Shown piece after piece: positions 40,686-48,322 of a stretch of 49,111 nucleotides of DNA. Made by a program: the position numbers and the translations under genes. Origin of the DNA: a virus; IMG/VR virus record IMGVR_UViG_3300042559_002235, positions 1-49,111 of that record. One strand, 5' to 3'. The stretch's first letter is position 1, and the number at the start of each line of letters is the position of its first letter. The notes below the pieces were generated by a model that saw nothing but the letters and a program-made list of their open reading frames with translations, was not told where the DNA came from and did no database searches.

Positions 40686-41927
40686 ATGACAGTTTCAAGT
40701 GTAGTTAAGTTAAGTGATATAGAATCATATCAGTCAATTAAGAAGAATTTAGAGAATAAAAAACATAGCTTACAATTCCTACCAGTCTCTTTAGAAGAGA
40801 TATCAAAACAAAAAAACTTTACATACAAAGGTGAAAAATTAAAATCAGCGTATATAGTTGATATATTACATAACCTTATACTTAAATATTATTTTAGAAA
40901 AAATAATAAATTTAGTTTAATGGCTTCCATTCTCAAAGAGAAGTATGGGTATTTATATAATTACTATATGGACTTCCTCATTGAAAAGGGAGTTATTGTT
41001 CTTTTATCAAAACATCAAAAAGGTAAAAATTCTAGAATCTACGCAATAAATGAATATATTTTAAGAGGTAAAATTATACGATATAATAATTGTGATAAGG
41101 TTCTTCTTAAAAAATATAAAAACAAAATATCACAAATAGAAGAGAATGATGTAGATGATAAAAAGTCATTAATTGACAATGATATTAAGATTAAGCTTGT
41201 AGATGATTTATTTAGTGTTCAAGTGCAGTTTGATAGGTCTATATTCTATCTTGATGCGTTGAAACAAGATGATACTGATGTTTATAATCGTAATAGATAT
41301 TCAGTTGAGTGTATAAATGATAAACACATATTCTATCATTTTGATAATTATGGTAGGATGCATACAAACTTTACCATATTAAAATCCTTTATTAGAAAAA
41401 ATTGTTTATTGATAGATGGTGAGGAAACTTCTGAAATAGATATTAAAAATAGTCAACCTTTGTTTTTAGCAAAGATGATTCAAGATATTGGAAGTAAATG
41501 GGTTAAAGAGGAAGAGTTTCAATTATTTAAGGAGTTAACTATAAGTGGCAACTATTACCAGTATGTTATGAATTCAATTGGTAGTAGTGATAGAAATAAT
41601 GTAAAAGAAATGACCTATAAAGTTCTTTTTGGTAGAAATGGTTCAAATAGTAAGGCTGATAAAGTCTTCTCAAATCTTTTCCCGACTATTCATAATTTTA
41701 TAAAATTGTATAAAAAAGAACATGGTGATTATCGAATACTAGCATATGATTTACAGAAGGCTGAGAGTAATTTAATTTTCAATCAAATAATAAGACAAAT
41801 AATTACACTTTATCCTGAAATTAAAGTTGTTACTGTACATGATAGTATAATCATGCAAAAGAAATACAGGGATTGCGTTTGGGCAATTTTCCAGACAAAA
41901 TTATTAGAAGAATTTAGAATTATTTAA
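40686..41927 (+). CDS. PolA-like palm protein with N-terminal helical domain
   Basis: 413 residues. C-terminal motifs fit family A DNA polymerases in order: SEIDIKNSQPLFLAKM (motif A, Asp near 259), RNNVKEMTYKVLFGRNG (motif B, Arg/Lys and the FG turn) and VVTVHDSIIM (motif C, Asp near 391). Residues 1-140 include helices that could form a winged-helix DNA-binding domain. There is no 3'-5' exonuclease domain, and the protein is half the usual PolA size. Similar compact proteins occur in mobile elements of Bacteroidetes. It may be a primase-polymerase or replication initiator. Confidence 0.65.
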   Translation: MTVSSVVKLSDIESYQSIKKNLENKKHSLQFLPVSLEEISKQKNFTYKGEKLKSAYIVDILHNLILKYYFRKNNKFSLMASILKEKYGYLYNYYMDFLIEKGVIVLLSKHQKGKNSRIYAINEYILRGKIIRYNNCDKVLLKKYKNKISQIEENDVDDKKSLIDNDIKIKLVDDLFSVQVQFDRSIFYLDALKQDDTDVYNRNRYSVECINDKHIFYHFDNYGRMHTNFTILKSFIRKNCLLIDGEETSEIDIKNSQPLFLAKMIQDIGSKWVKEEEFQLFKELTISGNYYQYVMNSIGSSDRNNVKEMTYKVLFGRNGSNSKADKVFSNLFPTIHNFIKLYKKEHGDYRILAYDLQKAESNLIFNQIIRQIITLYPEIKVVTVHDSIIMQKKYRDCVWAIFQTKLLEEFRII

Positions 41928-41951
41928 AATTAAATATATGATATATAAACT

Positions 41952-42107
41952 ATGAAAACATTTTATCTAAAACCAAAAAACTCCAAAGAGGTCATTTCGA
42001 GAGTTTTGCTCGAAACATTAGAAGAGGCGATTATTTATTTTTCAAAAGTAAAAAAGCTTAGTAAAAAAAGTATTCTTGATATCTATACTGTGACAGATCA
42101 AGTATAA
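41952..42107 (+). CDS. Small ORF
   Basis: 51 residues, MKTFYLKPKNSKEVISR..., ending VTDQV. It is Lys-rich and soluble. The N-terminus MKTFYLKP is only loosely like the MKxIxxF motif. An AT-rich motif (AAATATATGATATATAAAC) lies just upstream, and a late-type promoter follows its stop. Coding is plausible from codon use and position. Confidence 0.5.
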   Translation: MKTFYLKPKNSKEVISRVLLETLEEAIIYFSKVKKLSKKSILDIYTVTDQV

Positions 42108-42111
42108 ATAT

Positions 42112-42121
42112 TTAATATATA
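42112..42121 (+). promoter_or_regulatory. Late-type promoter motif TTAATATATA
   Basis: Exact motif ending 4 nt before the ATG at 42126. Confidence 0.5.
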
Positions 42122-42125
42122 CTTT

Positions 42126-42665
42126 ATGATCGGACTAGAACACAGAGACGCTTCTTTTATTTTACTTTCCTCACCTAGAATAGAGGATATGATTTCAATT
42201 CTTTATGCTAAAGAATATCAAGTTTTACCTATTAAGGGTTATTACAAAGGTCAATATGAAGACTCTGTTATGGCTTATGGTCGTGTTGATAATGATACCT
42301 TAAGGAAAGATGTTATTTTCCTACTTAATCACTTTCACGAAGATTGTGCTATTATTAAATATACAGGTGAGACTAATGCTAAGAAGATATTCAAAGATGG
42401 TTCTGAGATACCAATGGGTATTGTAATGTATAATACTGATTCTGATAATATGTCATATTTACATAATGGTACATCATTCTCATTTGTTGAATCAAAAAGA
42501 TATTGGAAACCAACTAAAAAAGAAGATTTTAGAGTTGGTATGTTAGTTGAGTATTTTAATAAGGATAAATGGTATGAACGAAAAGTTGAGAATCCTAATG
42601 ATGAATATGAAAAACTTTATAAGTTACTAATAAAGTATGATAAGGTTAGAGTTGCCTCTATATAA
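42126..42665 (+). CDS. Unknown protein
   Basis: 179 residues, soluble, starting MIGLEHRDASFILLSSPR. A central segment reads YTGETNAKKIFKDGSEIPMGIVMYN, and the C-terminus is YDKVRVASI. No family recognised. It has a short-gap late-type promoter. The 3' end overlaps the convergent capsid-like gene by 8 nt. Confidence 0.6.
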   Translation: MIGLEHRDASFILLSSPRIEDMISILYAKEYQVLPIKGYYKGQYEDSVMAYGRVDNDTLRKDVIFLLNHFHEDCAIIKYTGETNAKKIFKDGSEIPMGIVMYNTDSDNMSYLHNGTSFSFVESKRYWKPTKKEDFRVGMLVEYFNKDKWYERKVENPNDEYEKLYKLLIKYDKVRVASI

Positions 42666-43434
42666 TTTCAAACCAATTTATAATCTTAGAATAATTCGGA
42701 GTCTCTTTTAAGAAGTATCTCATATCATTTGTACAATTTATTACATTTAATCCATTCTCGGTTTTCTGGACATTTCTCATCATAATAATCTTATTTGATT
42801 TGATATAAGGTGATGGTATAACATTCATTCCATTAATATTCCCAGTCACAACACCATCGTTACTTGAAGCCATCATTCCATTGGAAAGAAGAAGATACTT
42901 ATAAGCATCTAAACCAATTATAATAGTATTAGCAGGACCTGTTCTACCAGTTGATGATATGTAATTACTTAATAAAATTATTTTAGACACAACTCTTCTG
43001 GATAAAGCCATCAAATTTTCGAAGTCTGTTAAACTAGGATCATTTTGAATATTTATATTCAAATTTTGAGGAGTACTCATAGGTGAAGATGTTAATGATT
43101 CTAATGTCATCATTATATCTGTGTAAATATCTGTTAAATCTAAATAGGTTTTACCCTTAACATTAATTGATTTAAGTTTAGGAGATATAGTTTGTATATA
43201 TCCTTCATTATCCAATGGATTAATAAATGATTCTCTGTTTTTAAACTCTTCTACTTTATCTTCAATAATAGCATCAATAGCAAGTTCTCTATTCTTTCTT
43301 TTAATTTCTCTTTGATACTCTTCATTTGGTTCTTCTTCAAAGTCAATGAAGTTCATTGATGCTTGTGGTAAAGAAGGTTTTGTAGACTCTACATAGTTAC
43401 ATACTTTTTCTAAATCTTTAGATGAAATTATCAT
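42658..43434 (-). CDS. Second capsid-fold relative
   Basis: 258 residues. ALSRRVVSKIILLSNYISSTGRTGPANTIIIG aligns with the gp23 region RKLITKIAHASNYIATEGRVGPAQYLIT. INGMNVIPSPYIKSNKIIMMRN aligns with DISIYVDPYMRYNDNRIVLGRK. The N-terminal 90 residues are helical, acidic and not gp23-like. It lacks the N-terminal propeptide and cleavage site of gp23. It overlaps the glycosyltransferase gene by 17 nt. A head vertex, portal-collar or other capsid-associated role is possible. Confidence 0.6.
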   Translation of the reverse strand: MIISSKDLEKVCNYVESTKPSLPQASMNFIDFEEEPNEEYQREIKRKNRELAIDAIIEDKVEEFKNRESFINPLDNEGYIQTISPKLKSINVKGKTYLDLTDIYTDIMMTLESLTSSPMSTPQNLNINIQNDPSLTDFENLMALSRRVVSKIILLSNYISSTGRTGPANTIIIGLDAYKYLLLSNGMMASSNDGVVTGNINGMNVIPSPYIKSNKIIMMRNVQKTENGLNVINCTNDMRYFLKETPNYSKIINWFEII

Positions 43435-44182
43435 ATTTATTCTTCATTCCAATTTTTGGCAATTGGTTAAAGATAACCTTTTGTAACTGAGACTTATCCA
43501 TTTGAGATGTCTTTTTAAGTAGATCTAAATTTCTTTGATACCATTTCATTTCTGGTTGTTCTTTATCATGATAAAGATGGTAACACTTAGCTCTGAGTTC
43601 TGTCCAAGATAAAAAGTTATGAACTTTTAATGTTTGATAATCATCTTCTCCACCCCATCCAATAAAGTCTTCATTCCAACCAGCTATTTTTGAGATAGAC
43701 TCTTTTCTAAACATTGATATTCCGCCTGAAATATTAATCTTTTGGTTATCTGTTTCTCCTCTTCCAGGTCTTTCAATTTTCACCACTTCTTCCATTGGTA
43801 ATCCAGTTTCACTTGGTGTTAAATCAACTACTGTGTGATAAGGACTAACCATTTCATAGGTTTGAAGAGCTTGTAAACCAGCTATAAATTGATTAGGTTC
43901 CATTATTAAATCAGAGTCACCAAAAACTATTACTGATGAATTTGAGCTTTTCAAAGCCACATTAAATGACCAAGATCTATTATATGGTAGATTTGATTTT
44001 ATAAAAATATGTTTAGCTTTTAGATTTAGATGTGATATCTTTGAGTGTTTATCTTGCTCGACTATTATTACTTCTGCTCCTGAGAATCCATTGATCCAAT
44101 CAAGTACTCTTCTTAAATTTTGTAGTCTGTCTATTCTGTGTCTGTATCCTATTACATAGGTAAAAGCGTAATTATGAGCCAT
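43418..44182 (-). CDS. Glycosyltransferase, GT2/GT7-like
   Basis: 254 residues with a GT-A plan. AFTYVIGYRHRIDRLQNLRRVLD and VIIVEQDKHS form the first Rossmann strands. VIVFGDSDLIM carries the DxD metal site. GWNEDFIGWGGEDDYQT is the acceptor-side motif of beta-1,4-galactosyltransferase-like C-terminal domains. It probably adds a sugar to a protein or glycan. It is cotranscribed with the capsid-like gene at 42658, which overlaps its end, so a capsid-linked substrate is worth considering. Confidence 0.75.
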   Translation of the reverse strand: MAHNYAFTYVIGYRHRIDRLQNLRRVLDWINGFSGAEVIIVEQDKHSKISHLNLKAKHIFIKSNLPYNRSWSFNVALKSSNSSVIVFGDSDLIMEPNQFIAGLQALQTYEMVSPYHTVVDLTPSETGLPMEEVVKIERPGRGETDNQKINISGGISMFRKESISKIAGWNEDFIGWGGEDDYQTLKVHNFLSWTELRAKCYHLYHDKEQPEMKWYQRNLDLLKKTSQMDKSQLQKVIFNQLPKIGMKNKYDNFI

Positions 44183-44316
44183 TAAATGATATTATTTTTT
44201 ATTTATATAAACTATTATCAATTTGTTCAATAAAAATTACTATATTTGTTAATTAAGATGTCCCTATGGATGGGTATAATAAATTATATATAAAATAAAA
44301 TTATTTTATAGAGGAG

Positions 44317-44733
44317 ATGGGTGGTGAAAATGTGGAAAAGAAAGTTGGGAGATATGAGAATGTTTATTTCCCTGAGTTGAACATTGGTAAGTTAAAGGGT
44401 AAAATAGATACCGGTGCTTATGGTATAGCTTTACATGTCGATGATATTGAGATTGTCGATGGTAAATTGAAATTTAGAATAGACTCCAATGAATTTGTTT
44501 ATGAGAAATTTAAGAAGGTTTCAGTTAAAAGTTCATTTGGTAGAAAACAAGAAAGATTTTTAGTTTTTACAAAAATAAAAATTGGAGAATCAACATATAA
44601 GTTTTTTATATCATTAGCAAATAGAAAAAATATGAGATATCCTGTCTTAATAGGTAGGAGATTTTTACATAAATTCAACTATATAGTTGATGTTAGAATG
44701 AAGAATATAAATGATACCGATAAAAAGAAGTAA
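44317..44733 (+). CDS. Retropepsin-like protease (PF05618/RimB type)
   Basis: 138 residues. GKIDTGAYGIALHVDDI carries the DTG catalytic Asp of aspartic proteases. VSVKSSFGRKQERFLV, SLANRKNMRYPVLIGRRFL and YIVDVR follow in the order typical of the family. In bacteria these proteases often pair with RimK-type ATP-grasp ligases; none is visible here. GAGGAG lies immediately before the ATG, closer than normal Shine-Dalgarno spacing. A TATATTTG box (44241-44248) upstream suggests host-type transcription. The next gene overlaps by 23 nt. Confidence 0.75.
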   Translation: MGGENVEKKVGRYENVYFPELNIGKLKGKIDTGAYGIALHVDDIEIVDGKLKFRIDSNEFVYEKFKKVSVKSSFGRKQERFLVFTKIKIGESTYKFFISLANRKNMRYPVLIGRRFLHKFNYIVDVRMKNINDTDKKK

Positions 44734-45244
44734 TTATATTACTGGTAATCCAAGTGATGTCTCATACGCATTGAGTCGTATAATATCTTTTTTGGAAACT
44801 GATGGTAGAACACCTTTGTTAATTTGTAGACCCAGAAGTTCAAGTTCTGCTAAAACATCACTTATATATTTTATAGATAATAAAATAGAATTTAATAATT
44901 TTTCCGAATTTAAAATGATATTAGAAAATCGTTCTAATTTGTTTAGAGTCGACCTTTTAATATTTGACTTTTGGGGTCTTAGTGTTTCGACTATTATAGA
45001 GTATAGAGAGATTATAGATAAATTGAATATTGATTATATAATCGTTGCTAAGGAATATCACTATAAGATGTCAGATGATGTTGGTGATTATCATGTAAAA
45101 CATGAAATTAAAAATAATCATATAGAGAATAACTATTACATAACTGATAAGATATCTGGTTGGACCTCAGACTTAACCGAATTATCCAAATCATGGATTA
45201 GAGATAAAAAGATTGATCAAATTTTTAATAAAGATAAAGAATAA
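44711..45244 (+). CDS. Unknown protein, Rossmann-like pattern
   Basis: 177 residues starting MIPIKRSNYITGNPSD. It alternates helices and beta strands (LLICRPRSSS, DLLIFDFWGLS, IDYIIVAKEY). There is no P-loop. It overlaps the retropepsin-like gene by 23 nt, so its product may regulate or be a substrate of that protease. No family recognised. Confidence 0.55.
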   Translation: MIPIKRSNYITGNPSDVSYALSRIISFLETDGRTPLLICRPRSSSSAKTSLIYFIDNKIEFNNFSEFKMILENRSNLFRVDLLIFDFWGLSVSTIIEYREIIDKLNIDYIIVAKEYHYKMSDDVGDYHVKHEIKNNHIENNYYITDKISGWTSDLTELSKSWIRDKKIDQIFNKDKE

Positions 45245-45291
45245 TTTGTATATTACTTTATTTTTAACTATATTTACTTAAATTATATAAA

Positions 45292-46377
45292 ATGAGAATT
45301 AGGAAGAAGTTTTTACAACTTACAAGTTACACATATCCGAACGGAACTGAGGGATTTTTAAAATCATATTTACCACAAGGAACAAAACAAGATAAGTTTG
45401 GTAACTTTTATTATGTTGTTGGTGAAAATCCAACTACAATGTTTACCTGTCACTTAGACACGGCTTGTTCAACACAACAAAAAGTAACACACGTTCAAGA
45501 TACTAAATTTATTAGAACTAATGGTAAAACCATTTTAGGAGCTGATGATAAAGCAGGTATGGTTGTTGTGATGTATATGATAGAAAAGAAAATTCCAGGA
45601 CTTTACTATTTCTTCTTAGGTGAAGAAGTTGGTTGTATAGGATCTGGTAAAGTCTCTAATGATTGGCAAAATAATGAATTTTCAAAAACAATTAATAAGG
45701 TTGTTTCTTTTGATAGAAGAGGAACTACTTCTGTTATTACACACCAATGGTATGGTAGATGTTGTTCTGATGAATTTGCAAAAGAATTGGCCACTCGATT
45801 AAATGTGGCTGGTGAGAATTTAAGTTTTGAACCAGATGATACAGGTATTCTTACAGATTCTGCTAAATTTATGGACTTGGTACCTGAGTGTACTAACATA
45901 TCTGTAGGTTATTACAAAGAACATACAACTAGTGAACATCAAGATATTGAATTTTTATCTAAACTTTGTAAGTCAGTTTGTAATATTGATTGGGAAACAT
46001 TACCTGTAAAAAGAAATCAGTATAATTATGATGATATTGACACCGGTGAGAGTGATGATAATTCAGTTTATTCTGCTGATTACTTCTCATACTTTAAATT
46101 CGGTGATAAAACTAAAAAAATGTATATCTCTAAAAAGAAAATAGAAGAAGAAACTTCTTTACTTTATAGATGGATTTTTGAACAAGGATATACAGAAATG
46201 AAAAGTATTAATTGGAATGGTCACGCTTTATATGTTGAAAATCATAGAGGTAAACAAGAGTTTGTTGGAAACAGATATGATATAATGGAAATGTTACCAG
46301 AGATTGGTACTGTTTATACAAGTGATTTATGTGATAATCCAAATGGAATTAAAAAGCAAAAAAATATCCTGATGTAA
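45292..46377 (+). CDS. Zinc peptidase-like protein, shorter paralogue
   Basis: 361 residues. The catalytic core matches the protein at 28105 block by block: TCHLDTACSTQQK, ILGADDKAGMVVVMYM, LGEEVGCIGSG, VSFDRRGTTSVIT, and YKEHTTSEHQD (C-terminal His). It lacks the N-terminal 120-residue extension of the larger paralogue and has a different C-terminal domain (residues 260-361). The stop codon lies within the loop of a terminator. Confidence 0.8.
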   Translation: MRIRKKFLQLTSYTYPNGTEGFLKSYLPQGTKQDKFGNFYYVVGENPTTMFTCHLDTACSTQQKVTHVQDTKFIRTNGKTILGADDKAGMVVVMYMIEKKIPGLYYFFLGEEVGCIGSGKVSNDWQNNEFSKTINKVVSFDRRGTTSVITHQWYGRCCSDEFAKELATRLNVAGENLSFEPDDTGILTDSAKFMDLVPECTNISVGYYKEHTTSEHQDIEFLSKLCKSVCNIDWETLPVKRNQYNYDDIDTGESDDNSVYSADYFSYFKFGDKTKKMYISKKKIEEETSLLYRWIFEQGYTEMKSINWNGHALYVENHRGKQEFVGNRYDIMEMLPEIGTVYTSDLCDNPNGIKKQKNILM

Positions 46378-46390
46378 TCAGGATATTTTT
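46361..46390. terminator. Bidirectional intrinsic terminator
   Basis: AAAATATCCTGAT, GTA, ATCAGGATATTTTT. The stop codon of the upstream gene (46375-46377) overlaps its loop and stem. Confidence 0.8.
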
Positions 46391-46393
46391 ATC

Positions 46394-46582
46394 TTAACCT
46401 AAGATTAATCCAGGTGATTTGTATTGTTTGTGAGAAACTATCTCCATCATTTGTTGTGTTGATAATTCTTTTGAATTCCAACCTTTCTTTTTAGAGTATT
46501 CATTAACAAATTTTTCTCTTAATAGGTTGATTTCTTCTTTTGACATTGATTGATTTTTAATCATTTCAGGTTCTTTTTTCAT
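46394..46582 (-). CDS. Small unknown protein
   Basis: 62 residues, highly charged and helical (KEEINLLREKFVNEYSKKKGW), ending KSPGLILG. No family recognised. It is 11 nt downstream of the membrane-protein gene and probably cotranscribed. Confidence 0.5.
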   Translation of the reverse strand: MKKEPEMIKNQSMSKEEINLLREKFVNEYSKKKGWNSKELSTQQMMEIVSHKQYKSPGLILG

Positions 46583-46593
46583 AATATTTATTT

Positions 46594-47028
46594 TTAATTT
46601 AGTAGAAATAGATAGATGAATACTTGTGATAAAACACCTATTACCATTGCTATAGTTCTTTTATTATATTTTATTAGTGGTGTAAATGGTGGAAATGTTC
46701 TAGATTCATCACACCATCCTTTAGGATATAAATCTCCATTACTTAATTTATTTCTAGTATGATAGTAGGTTCCGTTGTGAAAGAAGCTAAAAATTAGTAT
46801 CATACATATTGAACTTAATAGGGAGTACCATCCGATTATACCTACCATAACTATTGATGTTATTAATAAAATTAGAGCTCTTTGTAGATTAAATATTGGA
46901 TTCACATTAAAGTCACATACTCTTTTACAACTATTCTCATAGTGCCAGTAGAAACCTTCTCTCATTCCTTCTGTTAGTGAATAAACTATCCAAATGAAAT
47001 TCATTATAATTAATGTTGATAATACCAT
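46594..47028 (-). CDS. Small membrane protein
   Basis: I place the start at 47028 (MVLSTLIIMNFIWIVYS), giving 144 residues, because a TTAATATATA motif lies 20 nt upstream and the longer frame (to 47139) would run into the divergent gene at 47081. Membrane segments are predicted at about 2-17, 50-85 and 125-143. The loop HYENSCKRVCDF contains two Cys. Function unknown. Confidence 0.6.
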   Translation of the reverse strand: MVLSTLIIMNFIWIVYSLTEGMREGFYWHYENSCKRVCDFNVNPIFNLQRALILLITSIVMVGIIGWYSLLSSICMILIFSFFHNGTYYHTRNKLSNGDLYPKGWCDESRTFPPFTPLIKYNKRTIAMVIGVLSQVFIYLFLLN

Positions 47029-47048
47029 ATAATATTTTATATTTTTTG

Positions 47049-47058
47049 TATATATTAA
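47049..47058 (-). promoter_or_regulatory. Late-type promoter motif TTAATATATA
   Basis: Exact minus-strand motif, 20 nt before the ATG at 47028. Confidence 0.55.
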
Positions 47059-47080
47059 TATTTCTAAGTATCTTTGTTCT

Positions 47081-47551
47081 ATGTTTGAATTGAAAGGAAT
47101 TATAGAGTTTGACCCAATTAACGTGACTAAGAAGCACAATGCTCAGTCTAGTTGGAAGAAAACTGCTATGGTGAAGTTCGATGATGATACTTTTGCTTAC
47201 TACGCTTGGTTCTTAGAAAAAAGATTCAACTTGAAGTTGAACAAACCTTTAAGAGGAACTCACGTTACTATTATCAATGATAGATGTGATGATGAAATCT
47301 ACGCACAAGCTAGAGAAATATTCCACGGAAAAGAAATCACTTTACAATATGATCCAACTTTAATTAGATCTAACGATAAAGGTCACTGGTGGTTGAAAGT
47401 TTATTGTGATGATGCTAGAAACATTAGAACTGCTATGGGTTTAACTCCAGATCCTTACTTTGGATTACACTTAACTATTGGTTTGGCTACTCACTTACAA
47501 TTAGAACACTCTAAATACATAACCGAACAATGCATAAGATTCAACCTGTAG
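47081..47551 (+). CDS. 2H phosphoesterase-like protein
   Basis: 156 residues. Two H-x-T motifs, GTHVTIIND (about 59-67) and GLHLTIGLA (about 127-135), match the catalytic pair of the 2H superfamily, which opens cyclic phosphodiesters. Between them are acidic and helical segments. 2H proteins include RNA-end enzymes and the anti-CBASS protein Acb1 of T4-like phages. No direct Acb1 similarity is visible, so the substrate remains open. Confidence 0.65.
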   Translation: MFELKGIIEFDPINVTKKHNAQSSWKKTAMVKFDDDTFAYYAWFLEKRFNLKLNKPLRGTHVTIINDRCDDEIYAQAREIFHGKEITLQYDPTLIRSNDKGHWWLKVYCDDARNIRTAMGLTPDPYFGLHLTIGLATHLQLEHSKYITEQCIRFNL

Positions 47552-47602
47552 TATTTTAAAGTAATTGAATATAACGATACTCAGATATATTTAGGTTTTC
47601 TT

Positions 47603-47612
47603 TTAATATATA
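47603..47612 (+). promoter_or_regulatory. Late-type promoter motif TTAATATATA
   Basis: Exact motif 20 nt before the ATG at 47633. Confidence 0.55.
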
Positions 47613-47632
47613 CACTAAAATAACATACGAAG

Positions 47633-47830
47633 ATGGAAAATAATAAACACATACAAAAGTTCAATGAACATCAAGAAAACTTGAATATATCTGATGTTAG
47701 TGATGGTGAAAAAATTACTAATCTTATTCAAATAATCGAGGATTTATATATCAATTGGGAGATTAAAACGATAGATGTATATATGAAGAAGAATAAGGAT
47801 AAAATAATAAATATTATAAAAAGTAAATAA
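47633..47830 (+). CDS. Small protein with capsid-targeting-like N-terminus
   Basis: 65 residues starting MENNKHIQKFNEHQ; the internal KHIQKFNE resembles the motif of other genes here, with F-N-E as a possible cleavage point. The rest is helical and Lys/Ile-rich. The stop lies 16 nt before the first structured repeat, so the C-terminus may have been altered by that element. Confidence 0.5.
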   Translation: MENNKHIQKFNEHQENLNISDVSDGEKITNLIQIIEDLYINWEIKTIDVYMKKNKDKIINIIKSK

Positions 47831-47846
47831 TTTTTTAATTATCACT

Positions 47847-47894
47847 AACGATTGAGTGTAAAAAATCGTTTTAATGTTTTTTACACTTTGTTAT
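47847..47894 (+). repeat. 48-bp hairpin repeat, copy A
   Basis: It begins AACGATTGAGTG and ends CACTTTGTTAT. The inner AGTGTAAAAAA/TTTTTTACACT stem is 11 bp. Copy B at 48385-48432 differs at one base in 48. Confidence 0.9.
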
Positions 47895-47977
47895 GTATTA
47901 GTAAAAACTTAATTATTCACTTGGATAAATATTTTTGTAAAATAGAAACTCATAATTAAGTTTTTATTATACATAAC
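47890..47977 (+). repeat. Inverted repeat IR-1, arms 47890-47916 and 47952-47977
   Basis: Arms of GTTATGTAT, a 3/2-nt asymmetric bulge and a second 15-bp stem (TAAAAACTTAATTAT). The 35-nt loop holds TATTTTTG, a possible host-type -7 box, but no gene. IR-3 has the same 9-bulge-15 layout with changed bases. Confidence 0.85.
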
Positions 47978-48228
47978 GGTTACAGATAAACGAATGTAAA
48001 ATTAAAAAAATATGGAACGAATACTTAAAAAAATACTTTTACAAAAATTAAATAAACACGATAAGGTTGATTACAAAAAACTAAACATTGATAAACATTC
48101 ATATACGAGTGGATATTCAAATGGTTTTGTACAAGGATTTTTTCTTGCACGAAAATGGATAGTTGGAATAGTGATTGTATTAGCAATATCGCTGATTTTT
48201 AATTTTATTTCGTTTATCTGATGTTATG
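47972..48228 (+). repeat. Inverted repeat IR-2 around a small gene
   Basis: CATAAC, a bulge and CAGATAAACGAA (47972-47994) pair with TTCGTTTATCTG, a bulge and GTTATG (48209-48228). The arms enclose the gene at 48012. The CATAAC is shared with IR-1. Confidence 0.75.
48012..48221 (+). CDS. Small membrane protein within IR-2
   Basis: 69 residues. A basic N-terminus (MERILKKILLQKLNKHDK) and a Gly/Ser/Phe-rich middle (SGYSNGFVQGFFLARKW) lead to one C-terminal membrane segment. The stop codon overlaps the right arm of the inverted repeat. No family recognised. Its placement between the arms suggests it travels with the element. Confidence 0.55.
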   Translation: MERILKKILLQKLNKHDKVDYKKLNIDKHSYTSGYSNGFVQGFFLARKWIVGIVIVLAISLIFNFISFI

Positions 48229-48271
48229 TTTAACGAAGTGTAGTTGTGAGGAACGAACAATTAAACATAAC
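48223..48271 (+). repeat. Hairpin GTTATGTTTAA/TTAAACATAAC
   Basis: Perfect 11-bp stem around a 27-nt loop. It begins in the GTTATG of IR-2 and ends in another CATAAC. Confidence 0.85.
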
Positions 48272-48322
48272 TATTATATATCTATAATTAAACTAAATCA
48301 CTTATTTTATATATGATTCTAT

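Noticed and set aside
47029-47139. N-terminal extension of the membrane protein
   Set aside because: It overlaps the divergent 2H phosphoesterase gene, and a promoter motif lies within it.
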